From JBHHYU01 sp046757725 (lineage in GTDB: Bacteria; Desulfobacterota; Binatia; UBA9968): a DNA stretch of 10,391 nucleotides. Below are positions 1 through 7,855 of the stretch, piece after piece (positions within the stretch are counted from its first letter, which is position 1; each line of letters begins with the position of its first letter). The position numbers were made by a program, and so were the translations under genes. Under the pieces are notes generated by a model. The model was not told the DNA's origin and ran no database searches. It saw only the letters and a list, made by a program, of their open reading frames with translations. The DNA lies in assembly GCA_046757725.1 (NCBI GenBank), contig JBHHYU010000101.1, forward strand, positions 1 through 10,391, written 5' to 3'.

Positions 1-552
1 GAGCCGGCCATTGTCTATGGCCACTCTATGGGCGGTAGAGTCGCCCAGCTTCTAGCTCTTGATCACCCGCAAAAGGTTAGGAAGCTGATCCTTGCCTCAT
101 CCGGCGCCTCGCATTCCACAAAAGGGATCCCGCTTCAGATGTGCATGGAATTGGTGGAAAAAGGATACGAACGGTACACGAGGGATCATACAATCAGGAT
201 CGGATTCACGGAAGAGTATGTTAAAGAGCAGCCGGAGCATGTTGAAAAGTTCCTGAAAATCCGTTTGGCCAGCCTCCCTTCACTTGAGTGCTATCTCAGG
301 TACGTGATCGCTCGTCAGGAGCACGATACGGCCGGACGCTTGAAAGAGATTCACGTGCCCACGTTACTTACCGTGGGAGACGACGAAAGCAAGACAACCA
401 GCGACATTTCCCATAGCCGATCGGCCGAAATACTCGCGGAGGGTATTCCCAATGCGAAGCTTGCTGTCATCCCGGATTCCGGACACTACTACTTCTTCAC
501 CAGACCGGAAGTGACCAACGAAGCCATCCGCGATTTCCTGAACGGGGATTAG
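1..552 (+). CDS. alpha/beta hydrolase, C-terminal part (5' end outside window)
   Basis: The reading frame is open from base 1 and gives 183 residues before the TAG stop, so the true start lies upstream of the window. The visible part begins just before the nucleophile elbow G-H-S-M-G (Ser at visible residue 9), typical of the alpha/beta hydrolase fold. A VGDDE stretch near residues 125-129 offers the acid residue, and D-S-G-H-Y near residues 159-163 supplies the catalytic His, so the triad appears complete. The middle part (about residues 40-105) is the helical cap that sets substrate choice. Members include esterases, C-C bond hydrolases of ring-cleavage pathways, haloperoxidase-like proteins and thioesterases; the sequence does not decide between them. 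It converges on the molybdopterin oxidoreductase gene and overlaps it by 4 bases, so the two are not co-transcribed. Confidence 0.9.
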   Translation, partial: EPAIVYGHSMGGRVAQLLALDHPQKVRKLILASSGASHSTKGIPLQMCMELVEKGYERYTRDHTIRIGFTEEYVKEQPEHVEKFLKIRLASLPSLECYLRYVIARQEHDTAGRLKEIHVPTLLTVGDDESKTTSDISHSRSAEILAEGIPNAKLAVIPDSGHYYFFTRPEVTNEAIRDFLNGD

Positions 553-3380
553 ACTCCGTCCAGATAATAGGCCTCTTCGGCCGGTTTGTACGATCGTGGT
601 AACCAAAGGGGTCGGCGGAGGTTTTCCGGACCTGGGGCCGGCCGGGTCATTTTGAGCCAACGCTTATAGACCTCATGGGACTTGTTAGTATCAACAAAAA
701 TATCTCCGTACCGGTCTTCTGACCTTACGGTCTCCACTTTCACCTTCTGATGCCAGCATTGCTGCCCGCTGATAAAATCGGGTTGCACAGGGAAGACAAG
801 GTTCTGATGTACCCCACCGTCATTCCACCAGATACGCCCGGAATCAGGATCACTGCTCTCGAAAGGTCGCGTGCCGTGAATTCGCCGCATCATCCACGCT
901 CCAGGCCGAACCTGTTTTAGATCTACCAGTGCTGTGGACCACCTTTCACCACCTTGACTCTCTTTGAGTCGCCACCGACCTAGATGATGGGAGCAGGCAA
1001 TGACCCCAGGTCTGATCCCCTCGGTGACCCAGACCTTATCAACGAAATAGCCGATTTCGGTGTGGACCTTCAAAATATCTCCTGTCCCGACATCCAGCCT
1101 TTTAGCATCGCTCTGGTGAAGCCAGAGGGGGTTTCTGTGGGAGATCTCATAAAGCCATTTGGCGTTCCCGGAACGGCTATGAATCAACGTTGGCAAACGG
1201 AACGTCGGTAAGAGCAGCATCTCTCCTTTTTCCCGATCAATGTTTTCCCGGTGAACGTGGCTTTTGATGTATCCGGGGATTGAATACTCGGGCCATTTCC
1301 AGTCTTTCAGGGTCCTGGAATAGAACTCAAGCTTCCGTGACGGTGTCGGAAATCCAACCGTTGGGGTCCCGCCGAGGTCGATACCAATAGGTTTGCCTCC
1401 TTTTCTGATAACCTTCGTCAGCGGGTCTCTTTCGGCATTGCCGAGGTCTTCGGAATTTAGCGACCGTTCGTGGATTCGATAAACGTTGTCTGCTACAAGG
1501 TAAGCCCCATACTTCCGCATATATTCCAGCGGCGTCAGTCCTTCTTTGGCTGCTGTTTGAGGAAGGCCGGGAACGCTGTTTTCGAAAATCCAACCGTAAT
1601 ATTCCTCTAGAGTAAGTTTTCTTCCGGGATGATACGGCGACTCAAAGTATTTTCGGATACCCAGGGTCCCATCTGGGTCGATGCGCCATGACAGTTCTAT
1701 CCAAAACTCGTCTTCTTCCCACACTTCACCTAATCCGGCCTTTAGATGGGCCTCGTAGGTAGAAGTAAATTTATTCCCCTTTTTCTCGAGCGCGACCCGC
1801 AGTACCGGTTGGCGAAAGCCGATCCAGCGTGCTGCATGGGTTTCCTGGCTCATGAGGTCGTGCCGCTCTGAGGCATGGCCCATGGGAAGTACATAGTCGG
1901 CAAACCACGCCGTCTCGCTCCAGATCGGCGTGAGGCAGGCATGGCATTCTATCTTGCTTTCATCGGTCAAGGCCTCAATCCAGCTGATCCCGTCAGGATT
2001 GGTCCAGACCGGATTGTACACCCGTGTAAAATAGGCGGCGAGTTTTCCCCTGCCCTCTTTCAGAAAATGGGGGAGGAGGAAACTCATCTCAAAAAAACCT
2101 AGCGGATACTCCCGAGGCCATATCATCTCACTCCAGACTTTGGCCGGAGGCGGCATCATGGGGGGCTGGGGGACAAACTTATCCCACGCATTAGGGGAAG
2201 TACTGCCGGGTGTACCTACGGCGCCTACCAAGACTGCTAGAAACTCAAGGGCCCGAGCAACCTGCCATCCTCCCAGATTACCCGCCGCAGCATTACGCCA
2301 CACATGAGTGGCCAGTGCGGAGCCCGCATGGCCGCACTCACGCGCCACCTCAATAATCAGATGGGCTGGAACCTCTGACTCACGGGCTGCAAACTCCGGA
2401 CTATACTGGGAATACATCTCCTTCAGGATTTCGAGGAATGTTTCGAAGTCCTGAGATTTATTGGGGTGCTCCTCTCGCAGGTACTCCTCCCAGTTGACCC
2501 ATTTTTTCAGAAATGTCGTATCGTAAAGACCCTCTTGCAAGATAACGTTACACATAGCAAGGAGAAGGGCCGCCTCGCTCCCAGGCCAGGCTGAAAGCCA
2601 GTAGTCTGCCTTAGAAGCGGTATTCGACAGTCTGGTATCGATCACACATATTTTTGTACCCTTCATTTTCCCCTCGATAATTCTCTGTGCATGGGGGTTA
2701 AAATAGTGACCGGCCTCCAGGTGAGAACTCAACAACAGGATGAAGCGGGCGTTGGCATAGTCAGGGGAGGGACGATCTATCCCACACCAGAAGGCATATC
2801 CGGCACGTGCCGAGGCCGAGCAAACGTTGGTGTGACTGTTGTGACCGTCGATACCCCAGGCGTGCATGATCCTCTGGTGATAGAGCAGCTCGTGGCCCGG
2901 GCGTCCCACGTGATACATGATCTCTTTGTGGCGATTTTCCTGGAGGGCCTTGCGGATCCGCCCGGCCAGCTCGTCCAAAACCTCTTCCCAGCTCACCCTT
3001 GCCCACTTCCCCTCTCCGCGCTTTCCTACCCTTTTCAGGGGATAGAGGATTCGCTCCGGGTCCCGGATCTGGTTAATGGTAGCCGGGCCCTTGGCGCAAT
3101 TTCGCCCACGGCTGCCGGGGTGCTCCGGGTTTCCTTCGAACTTCCGAACCTGAAGTGTTTCTTTGTCCACATACGCGAGTAGACCGCAGCCTGCCTCGCA
3201 GTTAAAGCAAATGGTAGGAATCAGCGTATAGTGCTTCTTGACTTTCTCGGGCCACCGCGCAGGATTGTACTCTACCCAATCCTCCCAACGGTCCGCTGGA
3301 GGAAAGCCGGTCGGCCCCCCTTTCAGAGGCTCTAATTGAATTGCATCCGGGTGAAAAGATCGACGATTTTCCTTCAGCAT
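549..3380 (-). CDS. molybdopterin oxidoreductase, catalytic subunit (DMSO reductase superfamily; possibly phenylacetyl-CoA oxidoreductase-like)
   Basis: A 943-residue Mo/W-bis-pterin oxidoreductase. An N-terminal [4Fe-4S] site is visible as C58-x2-C61-x3-C65-x29-C95, followed by K97-G98, the usual basic residue linking cluster and pterin. The family block A-W-P-G-S-E-A-A-L-L-L-A-M lies at about 264-276. The C-terminal pterin-dinucleotide-binding domain spans about 718-885 (PTFRLPTLIHSRSGN and onwards). C187 in N-V-C-S-A-S-A-R lies where the family places its metal ligand, so a Cys-ligated metal is likely (inferred). The N terminus has R-R-S-F but no hydrophobic stretch after it, so I see no Tat signal and infer a cytoplasmic enzyme. 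The start follows a G-rich ribosome site only 12 bases after the stop of the Fe-S/anchor gene, its presumed electron partner. Cytoplasmic location, the anchor and the neighbouring benzoylformate-decarboxylase-like gene suggest a PadB-type role, but thiosulfate/polysulfide-type or hydratase-type members cannot be excluded. Confidence 0.9.
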   Translation of the reverse strand: MLKENRRSFHPDAIQLEPLKGGPTGFPPADRWEDWVEYNPARWPEKVKKHYTLIPTICFNCEAGCGLLAYVDKETLQVRKFEGNPEHPGSRGRNCAKGPATINQIRDPERILYPLKRVGKRGEGKWARVSWEEVLDELAGRIRKALQENRHKEIMYHVGRPGHELLYHQRIMHAWGIDGHNSHTNVCSASARAGYAFWCGIDRPSPDYANARFILLLSSHLEAGHYFNPHAQRIIEGKMKGTKICVIDTRLSNTASKADYWLSAWPGSEAALLLAMCNVILQEGLYDTTFLKKWVNWEEYLREEHPNKSQDFETFLEILKEMYSQYSPEFAARESEVPAHLIIEVARECGHAGSALATHVWRNAAAGNLGGWQVARALEFLAVLVGAVGTPGSTSPNAWDKFVPQPPMMPPPAKVWSEMIWPREYPLGFFEMSFLLPHFLKEGRGKLAAYFTRVYNPVWTNPDGISWIEALTDESKIECHACLTPIWSETAWFADYVLPMGHASERHDLMSQETHAARWIGFRQPVLRVALEKKGNKFTSTYEAHLKAGLGEVWEEDEFWIELSWRIDPDGTLGIRKYFESPYHPGRKLTLEEYYGWIFENSVPGLPQTAAKEGLTPLEYMRKYGAYLVADNVYRIHERSLNSEDLGNAERDPLTKVIRKGGKPIGIDLGGTPTVGFPTPSRKLEFYSRTLKDWKWPEYSIPGYIKSHVHRENIDREKGEMLLLPTFRLPTLIHSRSGNAKWLYEISHRNPLWLHQSDAKRLDVGTGDILKVHTEIGYFVDKVWVTEGIRPGVIACSHHLGRWRLKESQGGERWSTALVDLKQVRPGAWMMRRIHGTRPFESSDPDSGRIWWNDGGVHQNLVFPVQPDFISGQQCWHQKVKVETVRSEDRYGDIFVDTNKSHEVYKRWLKMTRPAPGPENLRRPLWLPRSYKPAEEAYYLDGV

Positions 3381-3392
3381 GCCATCCCCCCG

Positions 3393-4976
3393 TCAACTCA
3401 AAGAAACTGCCTGGCCGGCTTTGATCCAGAGGTCCTCAAAGGCCCAAAGACCTACCAGCGCAAGAATCGAGGCCAAGGAAATAAAGGGTTGATTAACCCC
3501 ATGCTGAAAACCAGGCCAGAGAATAAGAATGATGGGAAGGAATCCTCCCAGTCCAATCACGACACCCCAGAACCTTCCACTTAAGGCTCCCTTCTTTAAA
3601 AGGTCTGTCGCCCTTTTAACGTTTTCATTTATAGGAGTCAGCGATATCTCTCCCAGAATGATAGCGACAGTCAGGATAAGGGAGATGGCGAGGGTTTGAG
3701 CGAGGACTCCCATGATACTTGACCCTGCCTGGAAAATTGACCCCAAGATGATCAGCATTGCCGTACCAGCGTTAATCGCTTGAAGCAGGAGGTGCCAGAG
3801 GAACAGGGGGCTCTGCCACAGATCGCGTCCTTTTGCTTGGGCCAAGAGAAAGGCAGTGTAACAAGCAGAACAAACGGAAAGGAAAGCGGTTGACCAGAAA
3901 AGAACTGTGGGCACCGAACCTTGTAAGAGGCCGAAGATGAGCCAGACGCAGGCGAGAAGCCCGTAAATCATAAGTATGTAACCCCCTAACACAAGCCAGG
4001 ATCTTAGGTTCGGTTTAGTTAGAAGGTAGTAGAATCTCTCGGGTCGCTTGAGGTCAGAGATCAAGAGTAATGTAGTGACGGTGGTGAAGACTAAGGCTAG
4101 GGCGGGACTCACAACGTTAAGAAGCAGTGTCTCGTCCTGATGGCCAATACTCAAAAGAAAAGCGGCAACAAGAAGTGCGCCCGCTGCGATCGACTTGGTC
4201 CAGAGATAGGAAGCGATCGTTCTTCCCCAGAGCTGCGGGTGAGGCACATCGTAAACTTCTCGCGCCGCACCTGGACGGGAGCTTTTCCTTTCGCTTTCCG
4301 AAGTATACAAATCATCGCATCCAATAAGTTTACCGTTCCTGTCCCTTAATAAAGCGTAAAGGTCTTCCGCTGGCTGTTTCTCTGCCCAAAGATGAGTGCT
4401 CTGGGGCTCCATCATCGTGGGTTGTAGCAGGTCTCCTTCGACCCCAACATAGAAGAGACTTGGCTTGGTTCCCTTCTCTGGCTTACGCACATTGACTTTC
4501 TGCATAGCCACGATCCGACTCACCTTGCTTGTAGGGTTATCGAGGTCTCCGGAAATGATGGCCTGTGTTGGGCAAATAACCTCGCAGGATGGCTTGAGAC
4601 CCACCTCTATCCGGTGGGCGCAGAAGTTACACTTGGCTGCAGTATTCCTGTTAGGGTCGATGTAGAGGGCATCGTAAGGACAGGCCTGCATGCAGGACTT
4701 GCAACCAATGCAGCGCTCACTGTCGAAATCCACAATACCGTCCGGCCGGCAGAAGAGGGAGACCGTGGGGCATATCTCAATGCAAGGCGCATCGTCGCAG
4801 TGGTTACATCTGAGTACGGCAAAATGACGGCTGGTGTCGGGAAATTTCCCCTTCTCGATGTACTTAACCCAAGTCCGGAAAACTCCGACCGGAACATTAT
4901 GTTCTTCTTTACAGGCAACCGTGCAGGCATGGCAACCTATGCAGCGGTCCTGATCAATGACGAAACTATAGCGCAT
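3393..4976 (-). CDS. fused four-[4Fe-4S] ferredoxin and NrfD/DmsC-type membrane anchor
   Basis: A 527-residue fusion of two proteins that are usually separate. Residues 1-160 form a DmsB/PsrB/NrfC-type ferredoxin with 16 Cys in four groups: C12/15/18/22, C57/60/65/69, C89/92/95/99 and C116/119/131/135, enough for four [4Fe-4S] clusters. A linker (about 160-255) follows. Residues about 262-515 hold eight hydrophobic segments (near 262-280, 286-307, 327-350, 355-378, 392-412, 423-443, 470-490, 497-515). D308-L-K-R-P-E-R between the second and third matches the conserved D-x-x-R-P-x-R of NrfD/PsrC-like quinone-reacting anchors. Its likely role is to carry electrons between the molybdopterin subunit encoded next and the membrane quinone pool. 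There is no signal peptide, so the clusters should face the cytoplasm. The chosen ATG begins directly at the ferredoxin domain, but no clear ribosome site precedes it. The gap to the upstream ThDP gene is 21 bases. Confidence 0.92.
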   Translation of the reverse strand: MRYSFVIDQDRCIGCHACTVACKEEHNVPVGVFRTWVKYIEKGKFPDTSRHFAVLRCNHCDDAPCIEICPTVSLFCRPDGIVDFDSERCIGCKSCMQACPYDALYIDPNRNTAAKCNFCAHRIEVGLKPSCEVICPTQAIISGDLDNPTSKVSRIVAMQKVNVRKPEKGTKPSLFYVGVEGDLLQPTMMEPQSTHLWAEKQPAEDLYALLRDRNGKLIGCDDLYTSESERKSSRPGAAREVYDVPHPQLWGRTIASYLWTKSIAAGALLVAAFLLSIGHQDETLLLNVVSPALALVFTTVTTLLLISDLKRPERFYYLLTKPNLRSWLVLGGYILMIYGLLACVWLIFGLLQGSVPTVLFWSTAFLSVCSACYTAFLLAQAKGRDLWQSPLFLWHLLLQAINAGTAMLIILGSIFQAGSSIMGVLAQTLAISLILTVAIILGEISLTPINENVKRATDLLKKGALSGRFWGVVIGLGGFLPIILILWPGFQHGVNQPFISLASILALVGLWAFEDLWIKAGQAVSLS

Positions 4977-4997
4977 CGTTCGGCTAAGAGGATAAGC

Positions 4998-6716
4998 TTA
5001 GTTGACCGCATCCAGCCAGATATCGATCAAGGCAACCTGGCCACCGGCGACGGCCTTGAATCCCCTTTCCAACACGCGGCGCACTTCCCCAGGCTCCTCA
5101 ACCTTTTCCCCAAATCCCCCATAGGCACGGGTAATGGCCGCATAGTCGGGACTGGGAGTGATCGAGGTTCCGACAAAAGTTTTTGTCCGAACCGCCCATC
5201 CTTCCGGGTAATAACGGGGCACACCGGCCTTCATTGACTTGTAACCGCGATTGTTCATGAGGATGATTAGGATCGGCATGCCGTATTCCTGGGAGAAACC
5301 CAAGGTAGCCAATGCCGGATTGTAGTTGAATGCCCCATCCCCCATAATAGCCACAACGGGCCGCTTGGGAGCGGCCGCCTTAACACCAAGGGCGGTTCCC
5401 AGGCCTGTTCCCAAGCCGCCGGTACATCCTGCGAAGTAGGATCCCGGCCGCAGCGCGTCAAGGTACCGGTGGATCGCAAGACGGTGCGTGATGGTCTCCT
5501 CCACGACCATCACATTAGGCGGAAGTACCTGGCTTAGCTCATAAATAGCCCAGCGGGTATCTATCGGTTTGTGATCCTTGAAGGAAACTGCCTCCTGTTT
5601 CCATGATTCTTTCCGTTCCCGAAATCGCTTATGCCAGCGTTCTCTCCGACCTGTGCGAGTCGAATCGTTAGATGAGACCTGTTGTTTTAGCTTTTCCAAA
5701 AGTTGGCTCACTGACCCCTCCACCTCTCCTTTCAGACAGAGGTCCGCTTGATAACCCCAAAAGGGAACCTCGTCACGAACGGGATTCTCATCAAGTATCG
5801 CGACTTTAACCCCTGGCCCAGGCCCGGCAGAGGCAGGATGCCAAGGTGCTACCGCACCCAAGATAAGAACCATATCGGCTTCCTGGAGATATTCTCGGGG
5901 TTCAAATCCGCCGTGCAGGGGGTGGGTACGCGGAAAGTTGCCAAAGGTGGTGCTGCGCGTTTCTATCACGGCAGCGCCGAGCAGTTCGGCTATCTCGACC
6001 AGACGCTTAACAGTAGCCTCAGTGCGCCCAGCCTCCTCGGTAATGATAATAGGGTTCTTTGCCCCAGCCAGCAATTTGGCCAGCTCTTCAATGCCCGCAG
6101 AGCCCGCGGTGGCCTGCAGCGGAAAGGCGGCAGCGGGGAGTGGGTCGGTTGTCATTTTGTCGAAGAGAAACTCCATCGGCAAGGAAACAAAGACGGGACC
6201 TTGGGGCGATGCCATTGCAAGCTGGCACGCACGTTGGATAGTCATCGGTACCAGGGCTTTGCTATTGACCCCAAAACTCCATTTCACACAACGTTCCACA
6301 AGCCGCGCAGGTCCGCCCATGTCGGTTAAGTGACGCAGCCACTGTCCCCCTGGATCCGGTCCTTCTTCCTCACCAAAACCCACAGACTCACCACAGAAGA
6401 CCACCATGGGGATCTGCTCGTGATAAGCCCCACGAAGCGCCATGGAGGCGTGGAGGGCGCCTACAGTCGTATGGATCATTACCGCGGGTAATTTTCCCGA
6501 AGCCTTTACATAACCGCTCGCCATGCTCACGGCTGTCTCTTCATGCCGGGCGCTCAAATAAAGAGGAATACTCTCACTCCGCGGATCCGGCCTTGCCAAT
6601 GCCTCCCAGACGGGAGACCACTCTGACCCAGGAGACGCAAAGATGCGATCGACCCCCATACCCGCAAGCACCCGTAAAAGTGCCTCACCTCCGGTTAATC
6701 CTTTCGTCTCGATCAT
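4998..6716 (-). CDS. ThDP-dependent 2-oxoacid decarboxylase, benzoylformate decarboxylase-like
   Basis: A full-length (572 residues) thiamine-diphosphate enzyme of the pyruvate decarboxylase/acetolactate synthase superfamily with three domains: Pyr (about 1-185), central (about 205-345) and PP (about 385-570). The cofactor motif G459-D-G to N488-N is present. E59 in R-H-E-E is the Glu that activates thiamine. From my memory of Pseudomonas putida benzoylformate decarboxylase, its active-site residues line up: Ser26 with S31 (S-P-G-S), Glu47 with E59, His70 with H82 (V-M-I-H-T-T), His281 with H293 (A-P-W-H-P). The N-Y after the GDG motif also matches. This favours non-oxidative decarboxylation of an aryl or bulky 2-oxoacid to an aldehyde over acetolactate synthesis. 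The substrate is unproven, and carboligation is a possible side activity. An AGGAGG lies 5 bases before the ATG. It is third in the leftward operon, directly before the two redox subunit genes. Confidence 0.88.
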   Translation of the reverse strand: MIETKGLTGGEALLRVLAGMGVDRIFASPGSEWSPVWEALARPDPRSESIPLYLSARHEETAVSMASGYVKASGKLPAVMIHTTVGALHASMALRGAYHEQIPMVVFCGESVGFGEEEGPDPGGQWLRHLTDMGGPARLVERCVKWSFGVNSKALVPMTIQRACQLAMASPQGPVFVSLPMEFLFDKMTTDPLPAAAFPLQATAGSAGIEELAKLLAGAKNPIIITEEAGRTEATVKRLVEIAELLGAAVIETRSTTFGNFPRTHPLHGGFEPREYLQEADMVLILGAVAPWHPASAGPGPGVKVAILDENPVRDEVPFWGYQADLCLKGEVEGSVSQLLEKLKQQVSSNDSTRTGRRERWHKRFRERKESWKQEAVSFKDHKPIDTRWAIYELSQVLPPNVMVVEETITHRLAIHRYLDALRPGSYFAGCTGGLGTGLGTALGVKAAAPKRPVVAIMGDGAFNYNPALATLGFSQEYGMPILIILMNNRGYKSMKAGVPRYYPEGWAVRTKTFVGTSITPSPDYAAITRAYGGFGEKVEEPGEVRRVLERGFKAVAGGQVALIDIWLDAVN

Positions 6717-6721
6717 GTTTA

Positions 6722-6727
6722 CCTCCT
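6722..6727 (-). promoter_or_regulatory. ribosome binding site of the ThDP enzyme
   Basis: A perfect AGGAGG on the minus strand, 5 bases before the ATG at 6716. It fixes that start and suggests strong translation, in contrast to the next gene at 4976, which lacks a visible site. Confidence 0.75.
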
Positions 6728-6781
6728 AAGCTGGGGCCCTGCGCGACTTGTTGCCAAACTCCGTAGCCCTGTCGTTTCTAT

Positions 6782-7804
6782 TTAAGACAAGTTATAAAAC
6801 CGTCGTGCATTGTTCTCTAAAATATTTTTTTTTGCTTCCAGTGACAGATCTTCTCTTCTCCAGATATGTGTGGCCGACTCTGGCCAGGTCATGTCCCAAT
6901 GAGGATAATCCGAGGCGTACAACAGGGTTTCCGAACCGATCTCACCTACCACGTAACTGATCATGGTTTCCTCCGGTTCGACGCCACAAAAGATCTGCCC
7001 ACTCTTCAGATGTTCGCTCGGCCTTTTTTTACACAGGGGGGCCTCCGCCTTCCCCCGCTTGTCCCATTCTTCATCCATCCGCTCGGTCCAGTAGGGTATC
7101 CAGCCACAACCAATCTCAAGATAGGCAAGCCTGAGCCGAGGAAAAAGCTCCGGGATGCCCCCAAAAATCATGCCCGTCAGTTGCCTTAATACGGGGAATG
7201 GATGGCCGGTGGTGTGAATGCAGATAAATTGATCGAATATTTCACTTCCCGCCTCATCTCCGCCAAAGGCATGAACGGCCAGGGGCGCATTCAATCTCTG
7301 TGCCTCCTCATAAACAGGATAGAACTCAGCGTTTCCAAAGTTCTTGTTATGTGCCTGTCCCGCAAGCATTCCGCCAACCAAGCCTAACTTTGTGATCGCT
7401 CGGTTCAACTCCTTAGCGGCCTCATCCGGAGCAGAGATGGGCAAATTGGCGACGGCCTTGAGGCGAGGGGAAGCTTTGCAGTAGTCGGCAATGAAATCAT
7501 TATAGGCACGGCACAGGGCCACGGCGAAGCCCGTTTCTCTGATTCGCCCAATACCCAAACCCGCGGTAGGATAGAGCACCGCCGTATCAATCTCCTGCCT
7601 ATCCATGGCGGCGAGCCGTTCATCAACTTTCACCCCGGGTTGGCCGAGGGTGCCACCGAGATTGCGGTCGTAAGGTTCCCGTGAAATGTAAGGGCCTCTA
7701 CGGCTACGGAAAGGCGCCGCCAGATAGGGCTTAACCCATTCGTCCTGGTCCCGGGCATGCCCGTCGGAGTCTATTACGTTAATCGTATCTCTCATGGTCT
7801 CCAT
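6782..7804 (-). CDS. amidohydrolase-2 family metal-dependent hydrolase/decarboxylase
   Basis: A 340-residue TIM-barrel protein of the amidohydrolase-2 group, which includes aminocarboxymuconate-semialdehyde decarboxylase (ACMSD), gamma-resorcylate decarboxylase and 4-oxalomesaconate hydratase. Likely metal and catalytic residues are D12-S-D14-G-H16 on strand 1 (a D-x-D-x-H in place of the ACMSD H-x-H), H178 in A-V-H-A-F, H197 or H201 in C-I-H-T-T-G-H, and D299 in A-S-D-Y-P-H-W-D, the usual C-terminal Asp. Family members decarboxylate or hydrate aromatic or unsaturated carboxylates, or hydrolyse lactones and amides; the exact reaction cannot be read here. The METMRDT start is preferred over the ATG three codons further in because AGGAGG sits 5 bases before it. 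The gene lies 65 bases before the ThDP gene and 51 bases after the hydroxyacid dehydrogenase, on the same strand, consistent with one transcript. Confidence 0.9.
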   Translation of the reverse strand: METMRDTINVIDSDGHARDQDEWVKPYLAAPFRSRRGPYISREPYDRNLGGTLGQPGVKVDERLAAMDRQEIDTAVLYPTAGLGIGRIRETGFAVALCRAYNDFIADYCKASPRLKAVANLPISAPDEAAKELNRAITKLGLVGGMLAGQAHNKNFGNAEFYPVYEEAQRLNAPLAVHAFGGDEAGSEIFDQFICIHTTGHPFPVLRQLTGMIFGGIPELFPRLRLAYLEIGCGWIPYWTERMDEEWDKRGKAEAPLCKKRPSEHLKSGQIFCGVEPEETMISYVVGEIGSETLLYASDYPHWDMTWPESATHIWRREDLSLEAKKNILENNARRFYNLS

Positions 7805-7809
7805 AAGAA

Positions 7810-7815
7810 CCTCCT
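7810..7815 (-). promoter_or_regulatory. ribosome binding site of the amidohydrolase
   Basis: AGGAGG on the minus strand, 5 bases before the ATG at 7804. The spacing favours this start over the in-frame ATG at 7795. Confidence 0.75.
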
Positions 7816-7855
7816 ACCAATACCGGGGCTCAAATCCCTTCAAGCACCGGGGCTT

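Noticed and set aside
2691..3182. 163-residue open frame on the plus strand
   Set aside because: It is antisense to the N-terminal cluster region of the molybdopterin subunit, whose Cys motifs fix the coding strand.
4614..5237. 207-residue open frame on the plus strand
   Set aside because: It lies antisense across the Fe-S region and the ThDP gene, shows no family motif, and both opposite frames are clear full-length genes.
5748..6329. 193-residue open frame on the plus strand
   Set aside because: It is antisense to the ThDP enzyme, has low-complexity basic composition and no recognisable domain.
549..6716. A new defence or mobile system
   Set aside because: All genes belong to metabolic enzyme families with intact catalytic motifs; no nuclease, toxin, transposase, reverse transcriptase or repeat array was seen.
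4998..6716. Acetolactate synthase large subunit
   Set aside because: No small regulatory subunit or branched-chain amino acid genes are adjacent, and the active-site residues match benzoylformate decarboxylase better.
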